A stretch of 64,000 bases of DNA from Megaustenia siamemsis (GCA_032433765.1 JAVIAB010000025.1:36961256-37025255); one strand, 5' to 3'. Shown: positions 51,585 to 61,074, numbered from the stretch's first letter. A program made the numbers and translations. Notes: generated by a model not told the origin, from the sequence alone.

Positions 51585-51650
51585 GCCGCGGTGGTTGAGT
51601 AGCCAGTACTCTCGCTACCGACCAGAAGAGGAGCTGTGTTCGGTTCTCTA
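51585..51650 (+). mobile_element. tRNA-derived SINE head
   Basis: The stretch opens GCCGCGGTGGTTGAGTAGCC and has the layout of a tRNA-related SINE promoter: an A-box-like GGTTGAGTAGCC, a CTCGCTACCGACC anticodon-arm-like segment, and a B-box-like GTGTTCGGTTCTCT about 40 bp further on. The B-box match to GWTCRANNC has one mismatch. The variable region is degenerate, so it is not a functional tRNA. The body and 3' end are not obvious; sequence after about 51,660 is unrelated to anything I recognise. This would be an internal RNA polymerase III promoter if active. Confidence 0.6.
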
Positions 51651-51921
51651 AAATGTTCGGAAGAGTAATGTTCCCTTGAGTATCATTACGATTTATTCGG
51701 ACCCCTAATTGTAGAGAGAAGGGCAGCAACTCACTAGAGTTGATCTATAGACCGAACCCTACAGTCACACCCTAAACCCTAAAATGATTTGTAGTAACTG
51801 AGAACTGCTGTAGTTTTGTTTGAGTCGCTAACAAAGGGAGATCAATTAATTAATTTATATGACTAAACTATGATTTCAGCTATTTGTATTGCTAACACGG
51901 TACACTGCTTGCGTTCGACCA
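51651..51921. other. Unique spacer between SINE head and array 3
   Basis: No gene seen. It contains CACCCTAAACCCTAAAA near 51,768 (two telomere-like units in the opposite orientation) and AACAAAGGGAGATCA near 51,832, which resembles the GGGAGAT motif of the inverted-repeat elements. Confidence 0.5.
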
Positions 51922-54222
51922 AACTATAACTGACGGAGGCTACTACAGTCAACTATGACTGACGGAGGCTACTACAGTCAACTATGACTGAAGGGGGCTA
52001 CTACTGTCAAGTATGACTGACGGAGGCTACTACTGCCAACTATGACTGACGGAGGCTACTACAGTCAACAATGACTGACGGAGGCTGCTACAGTCAACAA
52101 TGACTGACGGAGGCTGCTACAGTCAACAATGACTGACGGAGGCTACTACAGTCAACTATGACTGACGAGGCTACTACAGTCAACGATGACTGACGGAGAC
52201 TACTACAGTCAACTATGACTGATGGAGGCTACTACAGTCAACTATGACTGACGGAGGCTACTACTGTCAAGTATGACTGACAGAGGCTATTACAGTCAAC
52301 TGTGACTGACAAAGGCTACTACAGTCAACTATGACTGAAGGGGGCTACTACTGTCAAGTATGACTGACGGAGGCTACTACTGTCAACTATGACTGACGGA
52401 GGCTGCTACAGTCAACAATGACTGACGGAGGCTGCTACAGTCAACTATGACTGACGAGGCTGCTACAGTCAACTATGACTGACGAGGCTGCTACAGTCAA
52501 CTATGACTGACGGAGGCTACTACAGTCAACTATGACTGACGGAGGCTACTACTGTCAAGTATGACTGACAGAGGCTACTACTGTCAACTATGACTGACGG
52601 AGGCTACTACAGTCAACTATGACTGACGGAGGCTACTACAGTCAACTATGACTGAAGGGGGCTACTACTGTCAAGTATGACTGACGGAGGCTACTACTGT
52701 CAACTATGACTGACGGAGGCTGCTACAGTCAACAATGACTGACGGAGGCTGCTACAGTCAACAATGACTGACGGAGGCTACTACAGTCAACTATGACTGA
52801 CGAGGCTGCTACAGTCAACTAAGACTGACGGAGGCTACTACAGTCAACTATGACTGATGGAGGCTACTACAGTCAACTATGACTGACGGAGGCTACTACT
52901 GTCAAGTATGACTGACGGAGGCTACTACAGTCAACTGTGACTGACAAAGGCTACTACAGTCAACTATGACTGATGGAGGCTACTACAGTCAACTATGACT
53001 GACGGAGGCTACTACTGTCAAGTATGACTGACGGAGGCTACTACTGTCAACTATGACTGACGGAGGCTACTACAGTCAACAATAACTGACGGAGGCTACT
53101 ACAGTCAACTATGACTGACGGAGGCTACTACAGTCGATTATTACTGATGGAGGCTACTACAGCCAACTGTGACTGACGGAGGCTACTACAGCCAACTATG
53201 ACTGACGGAGGCTACTACAGTCAACTATGACTGACGGAGGCTAACGCAGTCAACTATGACTGACAGAGGCTACTACTGTCAAGTATGACTGATGGAGGCT
53301 ACTACTGTCAACTATGACTGACGGAGGCTGCTACAGTCAACAATGACTGACGGAGGCTACTGCAGTCAACTATGACTGACGAGAATACTACAGTCAACTA
53401 TGACTGACGGAGGCTACTACAGTCAACTATGACTGATTCAGGCTACTACAATCAACTATGACTGACGGAGGCTACTACTGTCAAGTATGACTGACGGAGG
53501 CTACTACAGTCAACTATGACTGACGGAGGCTACTACAGTCAACTATGACTGACGTGGGCTACTACTGTCAAGTATAACTGATGGAGACTACTACTGTCAA
53601 CTATGACTGACGGAGGCTACCACAGTCAACAATGACTAACGGAGGCTGCTACACTCAACAATGACTGACGGAGGCTACTACAGTCAACTATGACTGATGG
53701 AGGCTACTACTGTCAACTATGACTGACGGAGGCTACTACTGTCAAGTATGACTGACGGAGGCTACTACAGTCAACTATGACTGACGGATGCTACTACAGT
53801 AAACTATGACTGACGGATGCTACTACAGTCAACTATGACTGACGAAGGCTACTCCAGTCAATTATGACTGACGGATGCTAGTACTACTACAGTCAACTGT
53901 GAGTGACGGATGCTACTACTGTCAGCTATGAGTGACGGAGGCTACTACAGTCAACTATGACTGAAGGATGCTACTACAGTCAACTAAGACTGACGGAAGC
54001 TACTACAGTCAACTATGACTGGCGGAAGCTACTACAGTCAACTATAACTGACGGATGCTACTACAGTCAACTATGACTGGCGGAAGCTACTACAGTCAAC
54101 TATGACTGGCGGAAGCTACTACAGTCAACTATGACTGACGGATGCTACTACAGTCAACTATGACAGGCGGAAGCTACTACAGTCAACTATGACTGACGGA
54201 TGCTACTACAGTCAACTATGAC
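51922..54222. repeat. Minisatellite array 3, 29-bp unit with a hairpin
   Basis: About 79 copies of a 29-bp unit with ACTATGACTGACGGAGGCTA followed by CTACAGTCA. Variants include 28-bp units (GACGAGGC), GAAGGGGGC, GACAGAGGC, GGCTGCTAC, and TACTGTCAAG for TACAGTCAAC. Towards the right end GGATGCTAC and GGCGGAAGC units dominate, indicating a gradient of subtypes. Each unit junction reads CAGTCA-ACTA-TGACTG, a perfect 6-bp inverted repeat with a 4-base loop. Stops occur in most frames and no long reading frame is present. Confidence 0.96.
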
Positions 54223-54388
54223 GTGGGCGTAATGCTGTCCACATTACTGCAATAATCATGTGCTAAAGGTCTGTACAAATTATGGTTACTAACAGCATAT
54301 TTGCTATACACCACTTGGAGTACCCGGGGGCACTTGACTTTGTTTTCTGTTCTTGTCTCGTCAGTATTACTGCCAGAGCATATACAAG
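54223..54388. other. Unique spacer left of LINE copy 1
   Basis: Short AT-rich sequence after array 3. No gene, RNA or element recognised. Confidence 0.4.
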
Positions 54389-54535
54389 ATCATCATCATC
54401 ATCATCATCATGTGCCAAACCGGTTGGTAAAGACGATCATGTCTTGTATTTTGCCAGTTGTAACCAAGTATTCCAACTTTCCTCTTCCCATGATGTGCCC
54501 GAAAAATGTTGATTGTCTCTTCTTTTGATGCTTTT
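54389..54535 (-). mobile_element. LINE family A, truncated 3' fragment (copy 1)
   Basis: Positions 54,448-54,516 match 57,075-57,143, inside the reverse transcriptase remnant described at 56,966, at 68 of 69 bases. To the left both loci continue with CGATCATGTC and a TGGY-CATGATGAT tail when read on the minus strand. In this copy roughly 110 bp between the tail and the shared segment are missing, and the tail has grown to about eight GAT units (54,389-54,412). It is a non-LTR retrotransposon 3' end, dead, with no coding capacity. Confidence 0.8.
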
Positions 54536-54740
54536 TATGATCTCCCTTTATTGTACGACTGTTATAACCTTTTTTTTTCTTTTTTTTTAACCCTTTCTGC
54601 TATCTGGTTATTGCCAACTGCATTAATTCTCACGAATTTGATCTTATCTCTATTTGTTTTCAGCCCCAGCTGTTGTGATCTCTAGTCAGGTAGGCTCCGT
54701 TTTATCTTTCATCAGTTGATGATTATATGGTATACATTAC

Positions 54741-54743
<3 letters not shown>
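54536..54743. other. Unique AT-rich spacer
   Basis: T-rich sequence with a poly-T patch at about 54,571-54,589. No gene or element recognised. Confidence 0.4.
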
Positions 54744-54834
<91 letters not shown>

Positions 54835-54923
54835 ATATATATAAATGTATTTATATAAATGTTATATATATATATATATATGTTATATATATATATTTAT
54901 ATATATATATATATATATGTATG

Positions 54924-54984
<61 letters not shown>
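54744..54984. repeat. (TA)n microsatellite
   Basis: About 240 bp of nearly pure TA dinucleotides, broken by short ATACATGT, AAATGTATTTAT and TGTATGTTA interruptions near 54,826-54,930. Self-complementary over its whole length. Confidence 0.97.
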
Positions 54985-54986
<2 letters not shown>

Positions 54987-55604
54987 AGCAATGGAATTCA
55001 GAAACAATCTGAAACACAAGCACAGATATTAAATACCTAAAAATATGTTTGTTGTTTGTGTGTCATTATGTGACTATCAGCAGTTGTTTAGCTTGGCAAG
55101 GCTATTCTGGCCTTGTTTATTTTCTCGCAAATGCTCCCTTATTGTCGTTGCTTCAAAATAAAGCCCTCGCCAACGGGCTCGTGATACGGGACAAAAAGTG
55201 TTGTATAGGAGGTGGGTCCCAGGGGAATTCCCAGGTAAATGTCGTCACGTGATCTCGGTACCACGTGACGAAATGATGAAGCTCTCGCATTAAAGCCGCA
55301 GGGAACAGAATTGTAAATGTGTACCTGATTCATAGAAATTGAGATTGGAGAATAATAAATTGCATAATTAGCAAACCTATCTCTGATTCTAGAAATGTGG
55401 TGGCGTGTCCGTATTTAATGAGAGAGAGAGATTTACGTCACGCCGTGACGTGTAATGATGCGGGATTATGAGATCATTGCACGGCTGCTGGGTTCCATCT
55501 CAGAGTGGTGTTTTAGTAACAGTCTGGGATATTTGTGTGGAATTTGTCGATGACATGGGTCTCATGCTTAACATTGGTATTTGATGGGAGTGGTTTTATT
55601 TCGT
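54985..55604. other. Unique stretch with two dyad-symmetric sites
   Basis: No gene recognised. It contains GCCCTCGCCAACGGGCTCGTG (55,163-55,183), the CACGTG inverted repeat at 55,243-55,270 and the ACGTCACG palindrome at 55,435-55,451. GGCTGCTGGGTTCCATCTC near 55,482 is weakly reminiscent of a tRNA-SINE B box. Confidence 0.5.
55243..55270. promoter_or_regulatory. Inverted repeat of two CACGTG sites
   Basis: The arms CGTCACGTG (55,243-55,251) and CACGTGACG (55,262-55,270) are perfect reverse complements with a 10-base spacer, and each contains CACGTG, the canonical E-box bound by bHLH-zip factors. Binding is inference only; the symmetry is seen directly. Confidence 0.4.
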
Positions 55605-55735
55605 GACACCACACACATCACACATATACTCCACAGACACTACACACACCACACATACTCCACAGACACTACACACACCACATATACACACACACCACAC
55701 ATATACACGCTACACAGACTACACACATACAGACA
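55605..55735. repeat. CA-rich simple repeat
   Basis: About 130 bp of CACACA with recurring ACTCCACAGACACTACACAC units of about 29-30 bp. A cryptic microsatellite. Confidence 0.85.
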
Positions 55736-55825
55736 CAAACGTCAAACTTTTAATGAAAACAAACATTTGTGTGTGGCGTATGTGTGTGGGCGGTGTGTGG
55801 GTGTGGGTAATAGTGTAATAGTTAA

Positions 55826-55863
55826 TACTCATAACATAGTCTTGAGGCGTTGCTATATTCATT
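55826..55863. repeat. Isolated unit of the 38-bp repeat
   Basis: ATACTCATAACATAGTCTTGAGGCGTTGCTA and the following ATATTCATTT match the start and first units of the array at 56,366-56,882, including the leading ATACTCAT. It is separated from that array by about 500 bp. Confidence 0.7.
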
Positions 55864-55982
55864 TCACATCTCATATCTTTGTGTGGGCATGTCTGTGTTA
55901 CTCACATCTCATATCTTTGTGTGTGCATGTCTGTGTTACTCACATCTCATATCTTTGTGTGTGCATGTCTGTGTTAGTCACC
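55864..55982. repeat. 38-bp tandem repeat, three copies
   Basis: Three copies of a 38-bp unit containing CACATCTCATATCTTTGTGTG and a GCATGTCTGTGTTACT tail. The sequence is unrelated to the other 38-bp array but the period is the same. Confidence 0.85.
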
Positions 55983-56314
55983 TCTAGTGACTCGGGCAGA
56001 TGGTGCTCGTAAACCAGGGAGGGCCGACCATCTAAGGGCAGAATCCCCCTACAGAAAAGATCATCTGCTGCCTTGCAGGAAGATTGGGGACAACCAAAGG
56101 CTAAGGAATGCAAACCTGAATAAAATGTTGGCTGAAATCGGATGCACTGGGCCACTGGCGCAGAACACAGTGCAACGTTTTAACGGGTGTTCAATCAGAG
56201 TGGATCTGGCAGACTCTAATTGTGATGTTCTGTCTGTGGGGGCGATCAACACACTTAACCTGACAGCTGACTTCATGTGAGAGTCTGGGATCCTACTCTG
56301 ATTGAGTCCTGATC

Positions 56315-56315
<1 letters not shown>
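55983..56315. other. Unrecognised segment with inverted repeat
   Basis: A ~330-bp segment, less AT-rich than its neighbours. It has one open frame of 97 codons (55,987-56,280, plus) with no recognisable domain. Its right part carries an imperfect ~26-bp inverted repeat: CAATCAGAGTGGATC with AGACTCT at 56,192-56,217, and AGAGTCTGGGATCCTACTCT with GATTG at 56,280-56,304. It could be part of an unidentified transposable element; I assign no function. Confidence 0.45.

Positions 56316-56365
<50 letters not shown>
56316..56365. repeat. (GA)n microsatellite
   Basis: An uninterrupted AG dinucleotide run of about 50 bp immediately left of the 38-bp array. Confidence 0.97.
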
Positions 56366-56367
<2 letters not shown>

Positions 56368-56882
56368 CTCATTTGTTGAACACGCGTTTTGAGGCGTTGC
56401 TATATTTATTTGTTGAACACGCGTTTTGAGGCGTTGCTATATTTATTTGTTGAACACGCGTTTTGAGGCGTTACTATATTCATTTGTTGAACACGCGTCT
56501 TGAGGCGTTACTATATTCATTTGTTGAACACGCGTCTTGAGGCGTTACTATATTCATTTATTGAACACGCGTTTTGAGGCGTTACTATCTTCATTTGTTG
56601 AACATGCGTTTTGAGGCGTTACTATATTCATTTATTGAACACGCGTTTTGAGGCGTTACTATCTTCATTTGTTGAACACGCGTCTTGAGGCGTTACTATA
56701 TTCATTTATTGAACACGCGTTTTGAGGCGTTACTATATTCATTTGTTGAACACGCGTTTTGAGGCGTTTGCAAAATGTCATTTGTTGAACACGCGTTTTG
56801 AGGCGTTGCTATATTCATTTGTTGAACACGCGTTTTGAGGCGTTGCTATATTCATTTGTTGAACACGCGTCTTGAGATGTTC
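56366..56882. repeat. 38-bp tandem array
   Basis: About 13-14 copies of a 38-bp unit with TTGTTGAACACGCGTTTTGA followed by GGCGTTACTATATTCATT. Subtypes: GCGTTTTGAGG or GCGTCTTGAGG, GTTGCTA or GTTACTA, TTGTTGAA or TTATTGAA, in a partly alternating order. One copy carries TTTGCAAAATGTC in place of the TACTATATTC segment. Confidence 0.95.
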
Positions 56883-56912
56883 AAATAGCGATTCTTGTCA
56901 TCACTTTAGATA

Positions 56913-57840
56913 TTTAATCATCATCATGAGCCATACCAGTTGACGATCATGTCCTTTCAGAATCTTCAATCTACAGTGCCTTTTATAAGCTCTGATGTTG
57001 ACTGTTTTCCATGCCATGACACCAGGCTATCTAGTATCTTCTCACTTTGTCGTTTGCGATCTCTCTTTCCTTTTATTTTGCCAGTTGTAACCAAGTATTC
57101 CAACTTTCCTCTTCTCATGATGTGCCCGAAAAATGTTGATTGTTTCTTTCTGATGTTTTTTAGGAGCTGCCTTTTTGTGTTGGCCTCTTTGAGAACTTCC
57201 TCATTGGTCTTTTTAGCTGTCCAGGGAACTTTCAACATTCTTCTGAGAAATCCCATCTCTGTGGTCTCTAATCGTCTTTTCATTTGTTTGTCTACTGTCC
57301 ATGATTCGCTTCCATAGGTCAGAGTTGGTTCTATATAGCACCTATGAACTCTCTTTCTCATTTCTATTGACATAGATTTGTTGCATAAGATATGTTTCAT
57401 TTTCTGAAATGCTATTTTGGCCTGAGCTATTCTGCTTTTTATTTCTGTGGTGCATCTGATGTTATTATTGTGCCCAAGTATTTGAAACGTTGCACTTGTT
57501 TCAGATTTGTCTCGTTTATTGTTATGCTGTATGATGGTGATGATTGTTTCTTCGATGTGACCATTACTTCTGTTTTCTTACTATTCAGACTGAGACCTTT
57601 CTTGATGCTTTCTTTTACTGTCTGATAGAAATCGCATGTTATCTACCCACAAATTACAAATGTGCGTACCTACTAAAACGTCAATGACAAACGGCTCTGC
57701 ATCAGCACACTCCATATTTAAGAGACAATTACGGTTTCCCATTTCCTCTTTCCCTGAATGTTCCTTGATAAAGCCTGTCTTCCTATTTATTAGGTATTCT
57801 GACCGCGTGCCACGATCCATGTCAGTTTCATCTTTATAAT
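56913..57840 (-). mobile_element. LINE family A, decayed 3' part (copy 2)
   Basis: A non-LTR retrotransposon remnant read on the minus strand. Its 3' end is a short CATGATGATGATTA tail at 56,916-56,929, the same kind of tail seen in copy 1. Upstream is a frameshifted reverse transcriptase C-terminal region (separate entry). A short-tandem 3' tail in place of poly(A) fits RTE-, CR1- or L2-like clades, but I cannot assign the clade. The 5' limit is uncertain; coding similarity fades above about 57,700, and nothing clear is read beyond 57,840. Confidence 0.8.
56966..57690 (-). pseudogene. Non-LTR reverse transcriptase, C-terminal remnant, frameshifted
   Basis: In minus-strand order, three frames join to give a familiar LINE reverse transcriptase end. 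First comes NLWVDNMRFLSDS, in the place of the catalytic NLRYADDT..SDS motif, with the two catalytic aspartates not preserved as a pair. A frameshift follows near 57,622, then KKGLSLNSKKTEVMVTSKK, then FKYLGTIITSD. A second frameshift lies near 57,455, then TEIKSRIAQAKIAFQKMKHI, LTYGSESWTVDKQ, RRMLKVPWTAKKTNEEVL and FFGHIMRRGKLEYLVTTGKI. These are the conserved blocks of the thumb and C-terminal region in many animal LINE ORF2 proteins, which copy the element's RNA into DNA at a nicked target. The longest intact piece is 144 codons (56,966-57,400). Two frameshifts and the altered active site mean it is dead. Domain identity is confident; clade is not. Confidence 0.85.
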
Positions 57841-58095
57841 TTAGATTGATCCTTCTTCATTTCTTTCCTCATCGTTTCCGATGCTGTCGTGCCATGTTAC
57901 GTCTTTCCCCTCAGTGAATTATTGGAATAACCTGCCCCCTCCCTCCCCCTCTCTGGTGTTGTGATCGGCCTGTATGTCATGAAAACCACATTCCAAGGAT
58001 CATTTTCCTTTTCCTTGCATTTTTTGTTTACTGGGATGTTGTCTACTGCCAGTTCCATCTCTTGGCTGATTACTGGACACAGATCTTAGCGCTGC
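57690..58095. other. Stretch upstream of the LINE remnant, mostly unassigned
   Basis: A 79-codon minus-strand frame (57,581-57,820) overlaps the LINE and includes EYLINRKTGFIKEHSGKEEM, which faintly resembles the LYxNRKA..EH.G block preceding the reverse transcriptase core, but the match is weak. From 57,840 to 58,095 I see no gene, RNA or repeat. Confidence 0.35.
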
Positions 58096-60754
58096 GTTCA
58101 TTCATTGGGTGCCGTCTCCACACCGAAGGTTGGCTACCATGGAGCAACATTCATTAATTTGGTGTCGTCTCCACACCGAAGGTTGGCTACCATGGAGCAA
58201 CATTCATTAATTTGGTGTCGTCTCCACACCGAAGGTTGGCTACCATGGAGCAACATTCATTAATTTGGTGTCGTCTCCACACCGAAGGTTGGCTACTACG
58301 GAGCGATATTCATTCATTGGGGGGCCGTCTCCACATCGAAGGTTGGCTACCATGGAGCAACATTCATTCATTGGGTGCCGTCTCCACACCGAAGGTTGGC
58401 TACCATGGAGCAACATTCATTCATTGGGGGGCCGTCTCCACATCGAAGGTTGGCTACCATGGAGCAACATTCATTCATTGGGGGGCCGTCTCCACATCGA
58501 AGGTTGGCTACCATGGAGCAACATTCATTCATTGGGGGGCCGTCTCCACATCGAAGGTTGGCTACCATGGAGCAACATTCATTCATTGGGTGCCGTCTCC
58601 ACACCGAAGGTTGGCTACCATGGAGCAACATTCATTAATTTGGTGTCGTCTCCACACCGAAGGTTGGCTACCATGGAGCAACATTCATTCATTGGGTGTC
58701 GTCTCCACATCGAAGGTTGGCTACCATGGAGCAACATTCATTCATTGGGTGCCGTCTCCACATCGAAGGTTGGCTACCATGGAGCAACATTCATTCATTG
58801 GGTGTCGTCTCCACATCGAAGGTTGGCTACCATGGAGCAACATTCATTCATTGGGTGCCGTCTCCACATCGAAGGTTGGCTACCATGGAGCAACATTCAT
58901 TCATTGGGTGCCGTCTCCACATCGAAGGTTGGCTACCATGGAGCAACATTCATTCATTGGGGTGGGGGGCCGTCTCCACATCGAAGGTTGGCTACCATGG
59001 AGCAACATTCATTCATTGGGTGCCGTCTCCACATCGAAGGTTGGCTACCATGGAGCAACATTCATTCATTGGGGTGGGGGGGCCGTCTCCACATCGAAGG
59101 TTGGCTACCATGGAGCAACATTCATTCATTGGGTGTCGTCTCCACATCGAAGGTTGGCTACCATGGAGCAACATTCATTCATTGGGTGCCGTCTCCACAT
59201 CGAAGGTTGGCTACCATGGAGCAACATTCATTCATTGGGTGCCGTCTCCACACCGAAGGTTGGCTACCATGGAGCGACATTCATTCATTGGGGGGGGGGG
59301 GCGTCTCCACATCGAAGGTTGGCTACCATGGAGCGACATTCATTCATTGGGGGGGGGGGCGTCTCCACATCGAAGGTTGGCTACCATGGAGCAACATTCA
59401 TTCATTGGGGTGCCGTCTCCACACCGAAGGTTGGCTACCATGGAGCGACATTCATTCATTGGGGGGGGGGGAGGGGCGTCTCCACATCGAAGGTTGGCTA
59501 CCATGGAGCAACATTCATTCATTGGGTACCGTCTCCACATCGATGGTTGGCTACCATGGAGCAACATTCATTCATTGGGTACCGTCTCCACATCGATGGT
59601 TGGCTACAAGGGAGCGACATTCATTCATTGGGTACCGTCTCCACATCGATGGTTGGCTACCATGGAGCAACATTCATTCATTGGGTACCGTCCACATCAA
59701 AGGTTGGTTACAAGGGAGCGACATTCATTCATTGGGTACCGTCTCCACATCAAAGGTTGGCTACAAGGGAGCGACATTCATTCATTGGGTACCGTCTCCA
59801 CATCGATGGTTGGCTACCATGGAGCAACATTCATTCATTGGGTGCCGTCTCCACACCGAAGGTTGGCTACCATGGAGCGACATTCATTCATTGGGTACCG
59901 TCTCCATATCAAAGGTTGGTTACAAGGGAGCGACATTCATTCATTGGGTACCGTCTCCACATCAAAGGTTGGCTACCATGGAGCAACATTCATTCATTGG
60001 GTACTGTCTCCACATCAAAGGTTGGCTACCATGGAGCAACATTCATTCATTGGGTACCGTCTCCAAATCGAAGGTTGGCTACAAGGGAGCGACATTCATA
60101 CATTGGGTACCGTCTCCACATCGATGGTTGGCTACCATTTAGCAACATTCATTCATTGGGTACCGTCTCCACATCGAAGGTTGGCTACAAGGGAGCGACA
60201 TTCATTCATTGGATACCGTCTCCACATCGATGGTTGGCTACCATGGAGCGACATTCATTCATTGGGTACCGTCTCCACATCGAAGGTTGGCTACCATGGA
60301 GCAACATTCATTCATTGGGGGGCCGTCTCCACATCGAAGGTTGGCTACGATTTAGCAACATTCATTCATTGGGGGGCCGTCTCCACATCGAAGGTTGGCT
60401 ACCATTTAGCAACATTCATTCACTGGGGGGCCGTCTCCACATCGAAGGTTGGCTACCATTTAGCAACATTCATTCATTGGGGGGCCGTCTCCAAATCGAA
60501 GGTTGGCTACCATTTAGCAACATTCATTCACTGGGGGGGGGGCCGTCTCCACATCGAAGTTTGGCTACCATGGAGTGTCATTCATTCATTGTGGGGCCGT
60601 CTCCAAATCGAAGTTTGGCTACCATGGAGTGTCATTCATTCATTGGGGGGCCGTCTCCACATAGATGGTTGGCTACCATTTAGCAACATTCATTCATTGG
60701 AGGGCCGTCTCCACATCGAAGGTTGGCTGCCATGGAGCGACATTCATGCATTTC
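58096..60754. repeat. 53-bp tandem array
   Basis: About 50 copies of a 53-bp unit containing TGGCTACCATGGAGCAACAT, TCATTCATTGGGTGCCGTCT and CCACATCGAAGGT. G-run length after CATTCATTG varies from 3 to about 12, so unit length varies from 50 to over 60. Subtypes cluster: TTAATTTGGTGTCG and CACCGAAGG on the left, TACCGTCTCCACATCGATGG with AAGGGAGCGAC in the middle (59.5-60.3 kb), and ATTTAGCAACATTC on the right (60.3-60.7 kb). No stop codon is read in any of the three plus frames over very long stretches (823, 625 and 844 codons), a property of the unit and not evidence of a gene; frame use cycles with each unit and G-run change. Confidence 0.96.
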
Positions 60755-60755
60755 A

Positions 60756-61060
60756 GTCTCTTGTCTCTTATCTCTTGTCTCTTATCTCTTGTCTCTTGTT
60801 TCGTATCTCTTGTCTCTTATCTCTTGTCTCTTATCTCTTGTCTCTTATCTCTTGTCTCTTATCTCTTGTCTCTTATCTCTTGTCTCTTGTTTCGTATCTC
60901 TTGTCTCTTATCTCTTGTCTCTTATCTCTTGTATCTTATCTCTTGTCTCTTATCTCTTGTCTCTTATCTCTTGTCTCTTATCTCTTATCTCTTGTCTCTT
61001 GTTTCTTATCTCTTGTCTCTTGTCTCTTATCTCTTATCTCTTGTCTCTTATCTCTTGTCT
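60756..61060. repeat. TCTCTTRT simple array
   Basis: About 305 bp alternating TCTCTTG and TCTCTTA heptamers (effective 14-bp period TCTCTTATCTCTTG), with occasional TGTTTCG, TTTCTTA and GTATCTT variants. It starts immediately after the 53-bp array and ends at the 3' side of a LINE fragment. Confidence 0.95.
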
Positions 61061-61074
61061 TGGTGGTGCACGGT

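Noticed and set aside
1..54222. CRISPR arrays, because units are 29-30 bp
   Set aside because: Units are directly contiguous with no variable spacers, there are no cas genes, and the context is eukaryotic.
54282..54528. Short plus frames with a poly-His or poly-Ser run
   Set aside because: The run is the antisense of the LINE (GAT)n tail.
55441..55510. A second tRNA-derived SINE, from a GGGTTCCATCTC B-box-like motif
   Set aside because: No convincing A box at the right distance; one weak box is not enough.
55581..56012. A 143-codon plus frame rich in H and T
   Set aside because: It is the reading of CA-rich and 38-bp simple repeats.
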